Of a stretch of DNA of 64,000 nucleotides, positions 1-9,253 are shown piece after piece. Below the pieces are notes generated by a model. It saw nothing but the letters and a program-made list of their open reading frames with translations. It searched no databases and was not told the origin of the DNA. Made by a program: the position numbers and the translations under genes. Location: assembly GCF_021729135.1 (NCBI RefSeq), contig NZ_JAJTWW010000004.1:124001-188000 (forward strand), in the 5' to 3' direction. Position 1 is the first letter of the stretch. Every line of letters begins with the position of its first letter. The DNA comes from Brevibacterium daeguense (GTDB lineage Bacteria; Actinomycetota; Actinomycetes; Actinomycetales; Brevibacteriaceae).

Positions 1-626
1 TTCTTGATGTACATCATCGGCGGCAGGTCGTCGACGTACCAGTTCGCGGCGATCTCGACGAGGTCGACATCCGTGCCGAATTCCAGCGGCTTCATCCACT
101 CGGCCGCGGATTTCGAGTAGTCGATGTTCGTCCAGGTCTCCCCCACTCGCGCGTAGTACGGCACGAAATCGCCGTGACTCTGGGAGTGGTCGTAGGAGAA
201 GCCGAACTCCTTGAGGAGTTCGGCGGTGCGCACGGACATCTCCCACCAGGGGGCGACGTAGCCGCGCGGCGACGTCCCGGTCAGCGCGGACAGCACCTCG
301 ACCGACTTCTCCATCACATCGCGCTCCTGCTGGGCAGTCATGTCGACCGGATTCTCGTGCGAATAGCCGTGGGCGCCGATCTCGTGCCCGGCGTCGACGA
401 TCATCTTCATCTGGTCCGGAAAGGTCTCGGCGGAGTGACCGGGGACGAACCACGTGGCCGGGAGGTCCCGGCGCCCCAGCATCTTGAGCAGCCGGGGCAC
501 CCCCAGCTCACCGGCGAAGATGCCGCGCTGGATGTCGTTGGGCGAGTCCTGCCCGCCGTAGGAGCCCAGCCAGCCGCCGACGGCGTCGATGTCGATTCCG
601 AATGCGCAGTAGATTTCCTTGGCCAT
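1..626 (-). CDS. Polysaccharide deacetylase family protein (3' end outside the window)
   Basis: NodB-type metal-dependent deacetylase, here 208 residues with the C-terminus beyond base 1. The N-terminus carries a [11 protein letters not shown] segment with the paired acidic residues that bind the metal and act as base. Further on comes [11 protein letters not shown], the HxxxH-type second motif that completes the metal site. The family removes N- or O-acetyl groups from glycans, or hydrolyses small amides in its PuuE/allantoinase branch, so the substrate cannot be fixed from this fragment. There is no signal peptide, which favours a cytoplasmic PuuE-like enzyme. The start is ATG at 626 with GAGAGGA about nine bases upstream. 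It is divergent from the synthetase-like gene at 873. Confidence 0.8.
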   Translation of the reverse strand, partial: MAKEIYCAFGIDIDAVGGWLGSYGGQDSPNDIQRGIFAGELGVPRLLKMLGRRDLPATWFVPGHSAETFPDQMKMIVDAGHEIGAHGYSHENPVDMTAQQERDVMEKSVEVLSALTGTSPRGYVAPWWEMSVRTAELLKEFGFSYDHSQSHGDFVPYYARVGETWTNIDYSKSAAEWMKPLEFGTDVDLVEIAANWYVDDLPPMMYIK

Positions 627-872
627 TCGAGATGTCCTCTCTCTGTGGGAAGCGCTCCACTCCACGTGGGAGCTCTGCTCCCAGCCAACATGGGACGGCT
701 GCCTGATGCAAGGACCACCCGCGACCCAGGACCACGTACTCCCGCACTCCGGCGGAGGCGTTGGCCCCGCGGAGCCGAAGTCTGACGAGGCTCGGAGACC
801 GCGCCGAGGGACTGCACAGGCGCGCACTGTTAGCCTGGGGGAGATCTGCGTCACAATCGGAAGGGGGTACCG

Positions 873-2414
873 GTGGGCACTCTTGCTGCACTGTGGTCAG
901 CGACCGTGCACTCCAGACCCGGATCCCCCTTCCTCACCTTCCTGTCCCGCTCCGGCGAATCCAACACCTGGTCGTATCGCCAGTTCGACCAGATCGTCGA
1001 GCTGACCGCGGGCCGACTGCACCGCCTGGGAGTGGGCAAGGGCGACGCAGTCCACCTCAACCTCCGGAACTCACCAGCCTTCATCATGTGCCTGCTGGCC
1101 TGCTCTCGGCTGGGAGCCTGGATCGTGTCGACGGATCCCGGCTCCGCGGCTCGGCAGATCTCCGAGCAGATCTCGCGCACGCAGCCGAGAGTCGGCGTCG
1201 TCGGGGTGGACCGACGCTCGGCCTATCACACCGGGGTCGCCCTATCGGACCTGCCGAATCTCACCGTCATCGAGGTCTCCGAGGACGAGCCCGACACCCT
1301 CGCCGGCTCCCCGCTGTACTTCGACGGTCGGACAGCAGGTCGGCGAGCAGCCGCCGAGGTGGTGCCCGAGGATCGCCTGGCCGTCGTCTTCACCCCCGGA
1401 GCAGACGAACGACAGCGCGCCGTCGTGCTCACCCAGGGCAACTACGCGCGGACGGCGCGACTGGCCGCGAAGCTCGCCGAGCTGCGCCCCGAGCACCGCT
1501 GGTTCATCACGCTGCCGCTCTTCCATCCCCACTCCCAGCTGCGCTCCCTGGCGTCTGCGGTGGTGCGCGGCGCCTCGGTCGTCCTCGCCGGGGAGTTCTC
1601 GGCATCGACGTGGCAGGCCCAGGCCCGCCGGACGGAGGTCACCCACGCCGCACTGTTCGCGGCACCGATGCGGATGGTGCTTGCCCGCTCCCCTGCGGGG
1701 GCGCAGCCGCTCACCCTCGAACACGTGTGGCTCACCGCAGGAGTGGACGCCGAGCAGTCCGGGCGATTCGCACGACTCGTCGGCACCACGCCCCAGGCGG
1801 TGTTCGGCACCCCGGAGACCTGCTCCCTCATCACCTGCGGCGACGGCGCGATCGGCGACGCGCTGGGCAGGCCGATTCCCGGTCGGCCGGCATATCTGGC
1901 GGACCCCGAATCGCGTGAGCCCGTCCCGGCGGGAACGATCGGCAGCATCGCGATGACGGGACGCCGCGGCGTGGAGCTCTTCGCCGGATACCTCGACGAG
2001 CCCCTGGCCACCGCCGAGCGATTCTTCGATTTCGACGGCCGCAGCTGGTTCGACACCGGCATCCTCGCGCGCGAGCTGCCGGCCGGCTCCTGGCAGCGCA
2101 TCACGAGTTCGGACCGGATCGTCCAGGTGTCCGGAGTCGACGTCTCGCTGCCCGAGGTGGCTGCGCGGATCGAGGGCATGCCGAGTGTCGCGACGGCGGT
2201 CGTCGCGGCGGTCCCCCACGACATCCGGGACCACGAGCTCGAGGTCTTCGTGGTCCCGTCCCGGGCGGACGACGCCCCGACCTGCGCTGAGCTGACCGCC
2301 TGGGCCGAGGTGAATCTCGCCCCAGCCGCCCGGCCTGCCAGGTGGCGGGTGGTCCCCGAATCTCCGCGGACCCCCGCACCGCTCGGCAGCGAGCAGTCGC
2401 CTACGCGGCTCTGA
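873..2414 (+). CDS. Degenerate acyl-adenylate synthetase (AMP-binding family), probably catalytically altered
   Basis: A 513-residue protein with the complete fold length of the ANL superfamily (acyl-CoA synthetases, CaiC-like), but with most adenylation signatures eroded. The nucleotide P-loop, normally YTSGTTGxPKG, reads [11 protein letters not shown] and lacks the lysine. The TGD motif before the hinge reads FDTGIL. The C-terminal PxTxTGKxxK loop reads [11 protein letters not shown], without the catalytic lysine. FGTPE at the A5 (YGxTE) position is kept. The GTG start at 873 has AAGGGGG five bases upstream, so expression looks intact and there is no frameshift. It is divergent from the deacetylase and convergent with the SDR at 2432. 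It may be a non-adenylating acyl-binding or regulatory protein; that role is inference. Confidence 0.75.
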   Translation: MGTLAALWSATVHSRPGSPFLTFLSRSGESNTWSYRQFDQIVELTAGRLHRLGVGKGDAVHLNLRNSPAFIMCLLACSRLGAWIVSTDPGSAARQISEQISRTQPRVGVVGVDRRSAYHTGVALSDLPNLTVIEVSEDEPDTLAGSPLYFDGRTAGRRAAAEVVPEDRLAVVFTPGADERQRAVVLTQGNYARTARLAAKLAELRPEHRWFITLPLFHPHSQLRSLASAVVRGASVVLAGEFSASTWQAQARRTEVTHAALFAAPMRMVLARSPAGAQPLTLEHVWLTAGVDAEQSGRFARLVGTTPQAVFGTPETCSLITCGDGAIGDALGRPIPGRPAYLADPESREPVPAGTIGSIAMTGRRGVELFAGYLDEPLATAERFFDFDGRSWFDTGILARELPAGSWQRITSSDRIVQVSGVDVSLPEVAARIEGMPSVATAVVAAVPHDIRDHELEVFVVPSRADDAPTCAELTAWAEVNLAPAARPARWRVVPESPRTPAPLGSEQSPTRL

Positions 2415-2431
2415 GCCGCCTGCTCCGCCGC

Positions 2432-3280
2432 CTACTCCGCATTGAAGAGCGCCTGCTCGACCGCCTCGGTGATGTGGCTGGAGCCGACGAGCCCGAGGCC
2501 GCCGTCGACGATGTACTGCGCGCCGGTGACATATCCACCCAGCGGCCCGGAGAGCACCGCAGCCATCGCCCCGATCTCCTCCTTGTCGGCGTAGCGGCCC
2601 AGCGGGACCGCCTTCTTCCACGCCTCATCGCCGGACTGGGCTGCCAGCCGTGTCATTCCCTCGGTGCCGGACACCGGACCGGGGACCAGCGAGTTCGAGC
2701 GGATGCCGTGCGGTCCCCACTCGACGGCGAGGTCCTTCATGAGCATCTCGATGCCGGCTTTCGCCGCGCCCACGTGCGCCTGGTACTTGTTCGCCTTGTA
2801 CGCCTGACCCGCGGAGATGAACAGCACGGAGCCGCGCGTGCGCTGGAGATAGGGGAAGGCGAAGCGTGCCGTGTGGTAGGCGCCCATGAGATCGATGTCA
2901 ACCACGGTGCGGAACGCATTCGAGCTCATCTCCTCCGCCCTGGCGTAGAAGTTCCCGGCCGCACCCGCCACCGCGATGCTGATGTCACCGAGCTGTTCGG
3001 CGGCGTGGTCGATCGACGCCTGGAGCGCCTCGGGGTCGCGGACGTCGGCGGCCCGGTAGGCGACCGTCCCGCCGAGGGCCTCGAGCTCGGCGGCCGCTCC
3101 GGCCAGCCGCTCCTCGGTGCGTCCGCAGATCGCGACGGCGGCCCCGCAGCGGACGAACGCCTTGGCGATCCCGAGGTTGATGCCCGAGCCGCCGCCGGTG
3201 ATGAAGGCGACCTGGCCCTTGAGCAGCTCCGGCGAGAGGAAGCCGATGGGGTCGTGGACGGAGTCCTGCACCTCGGTCAT
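2432..3280 (-). CDS. SDR of the 2,4-dienoyl-CoA reductase (DECR2) type
   Basis: A 282-residue short-chain dehydrogenase with the NADP-binding TGGGSGI motif near residue 28. The active-site region ends QAHVGAAKAG, followed by AVEWGPHGIRSNSLVPGPVSGTEG. This matches peroxisomal-type 2,4-dienoyl-CoA reductases, which keep the lysine but not the usual YxxxK tyrosine. Such enzymes reduce 2,4-dienoyl-CoA to 3-enoyl-CoA so that polyunsaturated fatty acids can enter beta-oxidation. Its ATG overlaps the stop of the upstream crotonase gene (ATGA), so the two are translationally coupled and probably act in sequence on unsaturated acyl-CoAs. Confidence 0.85.
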   Translation of the reverse strand: MTEVQDSVHDPIGFLSPELLKGQVAFITGGGSGINLGIAKAFVRCGAAVAICGRTEERLAGAAAELEALGGTVAYRAADVRDPEALQASIDHAAEQLGDISIAVAGAAGNFYARAEEMSSNAFRTVVDIDLMGAYHTARFAFPYLQRTRGSVLFISAGQAYKANKYQAHVGAAKAGIEMLMKDLAVEWGPHGIRSNSLVPGPVSGTEGMTRLAAQSGDEAWKKAVPLGRYADKEEIGAMAAVLSGPLGGYVTGAQYIVDGGLGLVGSSHITEAVEQALFNAE

Positions 3281-4098
3281 GAGACGCTCTCCTTCTTCCG
3301 GGCGGCCAGCTGCGCCATGCGCCTGTCGACGGCGGCGACCTGCTCGGGGCCGCCCATGAGCTCGGCGAGTGCGTCCTGCTCGGCGTCGAGCCCCTCGGCC
3401 AGGTCGACGGTGCCGGCCATGTCGATGAGCTTCTTCGCCCAGACCAGCGCGGAGCGGGACTTGTCGGCGATGTCGCGGCCGATCTCCAGTGCCCGCTCGA
3501 CTGCGCTGTCCGCGACTTCGTCGGCCAGCCCGATCTCCCCAGCGCGAGCGCCCGAGAACACCTCGCCGGTGAAGGTCAGCAGCTTCGCCTGGGAGGGCCC
3601 GACGAGGCGCGGCAGCACCTGGGTGCCGGTCATGTCCGGCACCAGGCCCCAGTTGACCTCCATCATCGACATCTTGGTGTCGGGGGCGACGACGCGCACA
3701 TCGGCGCCCATCGCGATCTGCAGGCCGCCGCCGAAGGCGACGCCGTGGACGCCGGCGATGACCGGCACCTCGAGCAGGGACCAGATGTGGACGGCCTGCT
3801 GGCCCAGCGCACGGGCGGCGCCCACGCGATCGGTCAGGGAGACGGCCGGGTTCTTCTCACCCGTCTTCATCTTGCCGAATTCGCCGAGGTCGAGCCCGGC
3901 GCAGAAGGCCCGCCCTTCGCCGGTGAGGACGACGCAGGCGACGTCCGTTCGCCCGCGCAGCCGCTGCCCGATCTCGACGAGATCCTCGAAGACCTCACGG
4001 GTGAGGGAGTTGAGCTTCTCGGGGCGGACGAGCTGAACGTGGGCCAGCCGGTCGTCGATCGTCAGCGTGACGGTGCCGTGGGAGGCAGTCTCGGTCAT
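3277..4098 (-). CDS. Crotonase / enoyl-CoA hydratase-isomerase family protein
   Basis: A 273-residue crotonase-fold protein. The oxyanion-hole segments are visible as FCAGLDL and HGVAFGGG. At the first catalytic glutamate of hydratases (GGCELAM) this protein has GGGLQIAM, so Glu is replaced by Gln. The second glutamate is kept in MSMMEVNWG. One missing Glu fits an isomerase-like or specialised activity better than a standard hydratase. The ATG at 4098 has AAAGGAG at good spacing; an upstream in-frame start at 4146 lacks one. It forms an operon with the dienoyl-CoA-reductase-type SDR, and its promoter lies at 4173-4201. Confidence 0.85.
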   Translation of the reverse strand: MTETASHGTVTLTIDDRLAHVQLVRPEKLNSLTREVFEDLVEIGQRLRGRTDVACVVLTGEGRAFCAGLDLGEFGKMKTGEKNPAVSLTDRVGAARALGQQAVHIWSLLEVPVIAGVHGVAFGGGLQIAMGADVRVVAPDTKMSMMEVNWGLVPDMTGTQVLPRLVGPSQAKLLTFTGEVFSGARAGEIGLADEVADSAVERALEIGRDIADKSRSALVWAKKLIDMAGTVDLAEGLDAEQDALAELMGGPEQVAAVDRRMAQLAARKKESVS

Positions 4099-4172
4099 CG
4101 TGCTCCTTTGCAGTGACGGATCCGAGCACGAGCCCGGCGGGATCACCGGTCGGCACTCGGACTGATGCCCCC

Positions 4173-4201
4173 ACTCTAGACCGAACCCGAACGCTCGTTA
4201 A
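4173..4201 (-). promoter_or_regulatory. Promoter with overlapping palindromic operator for the crotonase-SDR operon
   Basis: Read on the minus strand, TTAACG at 4201-4196 is followed by exactly 17 bases and TAGAGT at 4178-4173, a good sigma-70 type promoter. The near-palindrome AACGCTCGTT (4190-4199) overlaps the -35 box and the stop codon of gbcB. The same arrangement precedes etfD at 58971, which argues for a common repressor. Confidence 0.6.
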
Positions 4202-5475
4202 GCGCCGGGTTCAAGTCGCTCGATGACGAGGTCGCTGAGAGGCGTGGAGCAGCACAGGAGGACCTTGCCCTCCTTGATCTCCCGAGGGCGGATCCCGCCG
4301 GCGTGGTCCATGTCGACGTCCCCGCTGACCAGCCACGATTTGCAGGTGCCGCAGACGCCCTCCTCGCACGAGGACGGGAGCGGAACCCCCGCGTCCTGAG
4401 CAGCCTCGAGCACTGTCGTGTCCTCGTCACACCGGACCGTGCGCCCGAGGCCGCGGAACTCGACGGCGAATCCGGCTGCCGACGCGCCGGCCTCATCGCC
4501 GGTGACCTGCACCGGCGCGTCGGCGGGCGAGGCCGAAGGCTCGGCCCGCGAAGCCGAAGGTTCGGCCGGCGCCGAGGCGCCCGCGGGGTGCCTGGACACG
4601 GCGACTCCGGCCGGATCACCGGTCGGCGGCGAACCCGCACCCCGCGCGCCCGCGAAGACGAAGGACTCCTCGTGGACTCGGGCGGGATCTGCTCCGAGCC
4701 CGGCGAGGATGCGCCGCATGCTCTCCATGTATCCCTTCGGACCGCAGAGGAACGTCTCCCGCTCGGCCAGGTCCGGGACGAGGCCGGCCAGCACGTCCGA
4801 GGAGATGCGCCCGCGGATCCGGTCCCAGGGCTCCTCCGGCGATCCCCGGGAGCAGACGACCGCGACGGTTACGCCTGGGCGCGGCGCCATCGCCTCGAGC
4901 TCAGTCCGGCGGATGATGTCGGAGGGCGTCCGTGCACTGTGGACGAACACGAGGTCGAGCGGGGGGTCCGGCGGTCGCCTCAGAAGCGTGCGGGCCATCG
5001 ACAGCATCGGCGTGATGCCGCTGCCCCCGGACAGGAACAGCTGCTTGTCCGCAGGATGGCGGGCGGTGCTGAAGATGCCATAGGGACCGTCCGCTCCGAC
5101 GACGTCGCCCACTGCGAGCTCGGTGTGGAGGTACGAGGAGACGACGCCACCCGGCTGCCGCTTCACCGTGATCTCGAAGCGATCGTGCTCGGTGGCCGGC
5201 GAGGAGATGGTGTAGCAGCGCTCCAGACCGAGCGCCGGGAAGCGGAATGTCACGTACTGGCCGGGTTCGAAGGCGAACCGGCCGCCAGTGCCCAGTCGGA
5301 ACTCGAAGCTCATGACGTCGTGGGTCACCTGCTCGATCCGGGTGCACTCGACGAATCCCGTGATCTCATCCGCTCCGGCCGCGGCCGCCTCTGCGACCGC
5401 TGCCGGTGCGTCCCCGGCCGGCGCGACCCCGGCCGGTGCTCCCCCGGCAGGTGCCATCGCCTCGTAGTGGATCAT
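4198..5475 (-). CDS. gbcB: Glycine betaine monooxygenase reductase component (GbcB-like)
   Basis: A 425-residue electron-transfer flavoprotein that hands NAD(P)H electrons to the Rieske oxygenase encoded just upstream. In order it has an Ala/Pro-rich N-terminal extension, a flavin-binding domain with RCYTISS, a nucleotide-binding domain with GGSGITPM and FLCGPKGYM, an Ala/Ser/Pro-rich linker, and a C-terminal plant-type 2Fe-2S ferredoxin (CEEGVCGTC plus a later Cys). The start is ATG at 5475, which overlaps the gbcA stop (ATGA). A longer reading from 5523 would run inside gbcA and is unlikely. The assignment rests on the domain order and on the strong GbcA-like partner. Confidence 0.85.
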   Translation of the reverse strand: MIHYEAMAPAGGAPAGVAPAGDAPAAVAEAAAAGADEITGFVECTRIEQVTHDVMSFEFRLGTGGRFAFEPGQYVTFRFPALGLERCYTISSPATEHDRFEITVKRQPGGVVSSYLHTELAVGDVVGADGPYGIFSTARHPADKQLFLSGGSGITPMLSMARTLLRRPPDPPLDLVFVHSARTPSDIIRRTELEAMAPRPGVTVAVVCSRGSPEEPWDRIRGRISSDVLAGLVPDLAERETFLCGPKGYMESMRRILAGLGADPARVHEESFVFAGARGAGSPPTGDPAGVAVSRHPAGASAPAEPSASRAEPSASPADAPVQVTGDEAGASAAGFAVEFRGLGRTVRCDEDTTVLEAAQDAGVPLPSSCEEGVCGTCKSWLVSGDVDMDHAGGIRPREIKEGKVLLCCSTPLSDLVIERLEPGA

Positions 5476-6761
5476 TGCGCCCACCGAACGCTCAGCCCGG
5501 CCCGCAGACGTTGGATGTACCACGTGCAGAACTCGTCGACCTGGTACTCGTTGGGTGCATACGGCCCTGGCTCATAGGCGGGGCTCCTGACCCCGGCCTG
5601 GGCGCGGGCGACGAGGGCGGCGTCCTGCTGGTTCGTCAGATGCCACACCTCCGTGAGCGTCGCCAGGTCGTAGTCGACTCCCTCCAGCGCATCCTCGTGC
5701 ACCAGCCAAGTCGTGCGGAGCAGGGTCCTGTCGACCGCCAGGGGCACCAGGCTGAAGGTCACCGCGTGGTCGCCGAGGAAGTGGAACCAGGCGTTCGGCT
5801 GGACGTGCAGGGAGAGCCTCCCGAGCACCGGGGTGTCGAAGGCCCCGAGCAGCTTCCGCGACGCCGCGCTGCCGTCGCGGGTATAGGACTCCCCGGCCCC
5901 GTCGAGGGCCTCGCGCTGGATCCGGAAGCCCGTGGGCCGGCCGCTGAGCTCCTCGATCGGCGCACAGGGCAGCCCATTGCGCCGGCTGTTCTCCGCCAGC
6001 AGCACCTCAGCCTGCCGGTAGCGCTGGTGGGCCTTGCGCAGCCGTTTGGGAATCTGATCCTCCGCGAAGCCGTAGGTGGGGAAGAAGGTGCAGGTCAGCT
6101 CCGGATGTCCGGCTTCGCAGTGGTAGCACTCCCGGTTGTTCTCCATGACGAGCTTCCAGTTGGAATGCTCGATGAGGTCTTCCTGGAAGGCGACCTTCGT
6201 CCGCTCCAGCGCATGCGGTGAGATGTACGGCGCAATCCGCTCGGCCATGTCGTCGACGTCGTCCGGGGGTTCGGCGGCGAGGCAGATGAATACCAGACCC
6301 GTGACCTCGCGCAGGTGAACGGGCTTCAGGCCGAAGCACCCGGGATCGAAGCCGGGCGCCTGAGTGCCTGCGAACAGCAGCTCGCCCTCGGGAGAGTAAG
6401 TCCACTGGTGGTAGCCGCAGACGATATTGCCCACCGAGCCCCGTGCCCCGTCCAGCAGCCGGGCGCCGCGATGGCGGCACACATTGTGATGAGCCCGGAT
6501 CGCGCCGTCGTCGTCACGGATGATGATCACGGAATAGTCGCCGATGTCGATGGTGAGGTAGTCGCCGGGTTCGGCGATCTCTGCGACAGTGCCGACGAAG
6601 ATCCAGTACCGCGCAAAAACCTCGGCGATGTCGACGCGGTAGAGGTCCTCGGACAGGTAGAAGGGTGCCTCCAGCGAGTACCCCGGTCGACGTTCGGCGA
6701 GCAGTCGCGACAGGGTTTCATCGTGCTGGGAGAGGTCAGAAGTCGCCGTCAATGCGCTCAC
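5472..6761 (-). CDS. gbcA: Glycine betaine monooxygenase oxygenase component (GbcA-like Rieske protein)
   Basis: A 429-residue Rieske non-haem iron oxygenase. The Rieske cluster ligands are C95, H97, C115 and H118 (CRH...CGYH). The mononuclear iron site includes H214 and H219 in ENNRECYHCEAGHPEL. These segments, together with CGYHQWTY and PYAPNEYQV-type regions, closely match Pseudomonas GbcA, which demethylates glycine betaine to dimethylglycine and formaldehyde. It is coupled to gbcB. The GTG start at 6761 sits directly against an AAGGAA stretch; a TTG three codons on has better spacing, so the exact start is uncertain. The proV gene at the far end of the window would supply betaine. Confidence 0.88.
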   Translation of the reverse strand: MSALTATSDLSQHDETLSRLLAERRPGYSLEAPFYLSEDLYRVDIAEVFARYWIFVGTVAEIAEPGDYLTIDIGDYSVIIIRDDDGAIRAHHNVCRHRGARLLDGARGSVGNIVCGYHQWTYSPEGELLFAGTQAPGFDPGCFGLKPVHLREVTGLVFICLAAEPPDDVDDMAERIAPYISPHALERTKVAFQEDLIEHSNWKLVMENNRECYHCEAGHPELTCTFFPTYGFAEDQIPKRLRKAHQRYRQAEVLLAENSRRNGLPCAPIEELSGRPTGFRIQREALDGAGESYTRDGSAASRKLLGAFDTPVLGRLSLHVQPNAWFHFLGDHAVTFSLVPLAVDRTLLRTTWLVHEDALEGVDYDLATLTEVWHLTNQQDAALVARAQAGVRSPAYEPGPYAPNEYQVDEFCTWYIQRLRAGLSVRWAQ

Positions 6762-6782
6762 TTCCTTCGCGCGCAGAACTGC

Positions 6783-6798
6783 CGGACTCCGGTGTCCG
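6783..6798. repeat. Small inverted repeat upstream of gbcA
   Basis: CGGAC-N6-GTCCG lies 21 bases upstream of the gbcA start. The position suits an operator, but the arms are only five bases long, so chance occurrence in GC-rich DNA is possible. Confidence 0.25.
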
Positions 6799-6958
6799 AC
6801 TGCCCCAAGTTCAGCGTTGTCCGGTCAGTCTCAACCCCATGAACACCGGTGTCAAGGACTCATTCCAGCGAGTTCGGCAGGCGCCTGCTCCGCGGGTCTC
6901 GGCCCCGGATGCACGCTGTCGAAGCGTGCTGTCGAAGGCCACCCGAAGGACGTACAAG

Positions 6959-6987
6959 TTGGAATCAATCCAGAAAAGTGGGAGACT
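6959..6987 (+). promoter_or_regulatory. Possible catalase promoter
   Basis: TTGGAA (6959-6964), 17 bases, then GAGACT (6982-6987), about 60 bases before the catalase start. The -35 is fair and the -10 poor. No clear OxyR or Fur site was recognised nearby. Confidence 0.3.
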
Positions 6988-7046
6988 GGATCTCGAAGCC
7001 AGGCAGGTCGCCCCTGCCTGGACCCTGTTCGCCGACGAAGGATTGA

Positions 7047-8558
7047 ATGTTTATGTTCGAGGACAACACCAAGCCGCTGACTACCGCCGCCGGTGCGCCG
7101 GTTCCGGAGAACGACAACGCCATGACCGCCGGTGCACGCGGGCCGATGCTGCTGCAGGATGTCTGGTTCCTGGAGAAGCTCGCACACTTCGACCGTGAGG
7201 TCATCCCCGAGCGGCGGATGCATGCCAAGGGCTCCGGCGCCTGGGGCACCTTCACCGTGACCAAGGACATCACCCAGTACTCGAAGGCCGCCATCTTCTC
7301 GGAGGTCGGCAAGCAGACGGAGATGTTCGCCCGCTTCTCCACGGTCGCCGGCGAGCGCGGCGCCGCTGACGCAGAACGCGATATCCGCGGCTTCGCCCTG
7401 CGCTTCTTCACCGAGGAGGGCAACTGGGACATGGTCGGCAACAACACCCCGGTGTTCTTCCACCGCGACCCCCACAAGTTCCCGGACCTCAACCGCGCCG
7501 TCAAACGCGACCCGCGCACCAACCTCCGCTCGGCCGAGAACAACTGGGACTACTGGACCAACCTGCCCGAGGCGCTGCACCAGGTCACCTACGTCATGGG
7601 CGACCGCGGCATTCCGGACGGCTACCGTCATATGCACGGCTTCGGCTCCCACACCTACTCGTTCCTCAATGCCCAGAACCAGCGGTTCTGGGTGAAGTTC
7701 CACTTCCGCACCCAGCAGGGCATCAAGAACCTCACCGATGCGGAAGCGGCTGCCGTCGTCGCGGATGACCGCGAGTCCTCGCAGCGTGACCTGTTCGAGG
7801 CGATCGAGCGCCGTGACTTCCCCAAGTGGACCTTCTATGTGCAGATCATGCCGGAGTCCGATGCCGCGACCTACCGCTTCCACCCCTTCGATCTGACCAA
7901 GGTCTGGTCGAAGAAGGACTACCCGCTCATCGAGGTGGGCGAGTTCGAGCTCAACCGCAACCCGGACAACTACTTCCAGGACGTCGAGCAGGTCGCCTTC
8001 ACCCCGGGCAACATCGTGCCCGGCATCAGCTACTCACCGGACCGCATGCTGCAGGGACGCCTGTTCTCCTACGGTGATGCCGCCCGCTACCGCCTGGGTG
8101 TCAATCATCACCAGATCCCGGTGAACTACCCGCGCGGGGCGAAGATGGTCAACACCTACCACCGCGACGGTGCCATGCGGGTGGACGGCAACCAGGGCGG
8201 CGTGCCGGGCTACACGCCCAACAACTATGGACGCTGGGAAGCGCAGCCGGCCTACGCCGAGCCGGGCCTGGAGGTCGCACCATTCGCGGACCGGTTCGAC
8301 TACCGCGAGGACGACGACAACTACTACGAGCAGCCGGGCGACCTGTTCCGCCTGCAGTCGCCGGAGGCCCAGCAGCGGTTGTTCGAGAACACCGCCCGCG
8401 CCATCAACGGGGCCTCGCAGGCGACGATCGAACGCCACATCTACAACTGCACCCAGGCCGATCCGGCCTACGGTGCCGGGGTGCGCGCGGCCATCGAGCA
8501 GCTGCAGGCCGGCCTGCTGCAGCCGGTCGACGCCAACCCGAACAACCAGCCGGTCTGA
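7047..8558 (+). CDS. katA: Haem catalase, small-subunit (clade 3) type
   Basis: A 503-residue monofunctional catalase that disproportionates hydrogen peroxide in the cytoplasm. Distal haem residues are H59 ([10 protein letters not shown]) and the Asn pair near 132 in [14 protein letters not shown]. The proximal haem ligand is Y342 in [14 protein letters not shown]. Length and motifs match small-subunit catalases. ATG at 7047 follows GAAGGA closely; a second in-frame ATG at 7053 gives a longer spacing, so the first two residues are uncertain. It ends in a strong hairpin and is convergent with an ankyrin-repeat gene, a known catalase companion in other bacteria. Confidence 0.95.
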   Translation: MFMFEDNTKPLTTAAGAPVPENDNAMTAGARGPMLLQDVWFLEKLAHFDREVIPERRMHAKGSGAWGTFTVTKDITQYSKAAIFSEVGKQTEMFARFSTVAGERGAADAERDIRGFALRFFTEEGNWDMVGNNTPVFFHRDPHKFPDLNRAVKRDPRTNLRSAENNWDYWTNLPEALHQVTYVMGDRGIPDGYRHMHGFGSHTYSFLNAQNQRFWVKFHFRTQQGIKNLTDAEAAAVVADDRESSQRDLFEAIERRDFPKWTFYVQIMPESDAATYRFHPFDLTKVWSKKDYPLIEVGEFELNRNPDNYFQDVEQVAFTPGNIVPGISYSPDRMLQGRLFSYGDAARYRLGVNHHQIPVNYPRGAKMVNTYHRDGAMRVDGNQGGVPGYTPNNYGRWEAQPAYAEPGLEVAPFADRFDYREDDDNYYEQPGDLFRLQSPEAQQRLFENTARAINGASQATIERHIYNCTQADPAYGAGVRAAIEQLQAGLLQPVDANPNNQPV

Positions 8559-8647
8559 TCAACCGGATCGGCTGAGCGGAGCGCCCGGGTTCGCTGCGGC
8601 GCTCGGCTCAGCCGTTGTTCGCGCCTGCTTCATCGCCCGAACATCTC

Positions 8648-8682
8648 AAGCGGCCGAATCGACAGTGTCGGTTCGGCCGCTT
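8648..8682. terminator. Long hairpin between katA and the ankyrin gene
   Basis: The 11-base arms AAGCGGCCGAA (8648-8658) and TTCGGCCGCTT (8672-8682) continue into an inner CGACA/TGTCG pair, giving about 17 paired bases around a single-base loop. There is no U-tract, as is usual for GC-rich genomes. It can serve both convergent genes. Confidence 0.7.
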
Positions 8683-8724
8683 GCGGCTTCATGCAGGGTG
8701 ACGTCTGCGAGAGGCAGCGCTCAC

Positions 8725-9102
8725 TCACTCGAGGAGATCGGTCTTGCCGAACATCTCCGCGGCCTCACGCGCCGTCGGCACTCCGGAGTCGAGGTCTGCT
8801 CCGGCAGCCCGCAGCACTCGCACCACTGCGTCCTCACCTTTGAACAGCGCCCCGGAAATGGGTGGCTGATTGCGCGCGTTGGGCAGATCGACGTCGGCGC
8901 CGCGCTCGATCAGCGCCTGCACTGTCTCCGCATGGCCGTGGTAGGCAGCCAGCATGAGCGCGCTGTTGCCTTCCTCGTCCTGGGCATTCACGGGGAAGCC
9001 GTGCTCGAGGAATTGCTGCAGCTCTTCGGTATCGCCCTTGCGCGCGTGGTCCATGAACATCACCATCAGTTTGCGCATCTGCTCTTCGGATAGCGGTTGC
9101 AT
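8725..9102 (-). CDS. Ankyrin-repeat protein
   Basis: A 125-residue cytoplasmic protein, almost wholly ankyrin repeats: an N-terminal helix (SEEQMRKLMVMFMDHARKGD), then NAQDEEGNSALMLAAYHGHAE, ALIERGADVDLPNARNQ and VLRAAGADLD units. Such repeats bind other proteins. It faces the catalase gene and ends close to the shared hairpin. In Pseudomonas, ankB beside katB is needed for full catalase activity, but that protein is periplasmic while this one has no signal peptide. ATG at 9102 was chosen because the homologous region begins there; longer readings run through non-homologous sequence. Confidence 0.85.
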   Translation of the reverse strand: MQPLSEEQMRKLMVMFMDHARKGDTEELQQFLEHGFPVNAQDEEGNSALMLAAYHGHAETVQALIERGADVDLPNARNQPPISGALFKGEDAVVRVLRAAGADLDSGVPTAREAAEMFGKTDLLE

Positions 9103-9186
9103 GGTTCCCACACTAGCCGCGCTGTGAATCTGCGCCGACTTCCGCTCGGGCAGGCCCCATCGCACACAGCATCCCGCGACAGGTAT

Positions 9187-9192
9187 TAGGCT
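9187..9192 (+). promoter_or_regulatory. Possible -10 element of the stand-alone oleA paralogue
   Basis: TAGGCT lies within GGTATTAGGCTTG. A matching GGTACTAGGATGA stretch precedes the cluster oleA (24093-24105). The shared position and wording in two paralogues suggest a conserved -10 region, though neither has a recognisable -35. Confidence 0.35.
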
Positions 9193-9253
9193 TGATCGCA
9201 GTGCAAACCGTAACAACTCGGTCTCCCCGACCATGACCCATGAATGGAATTCA

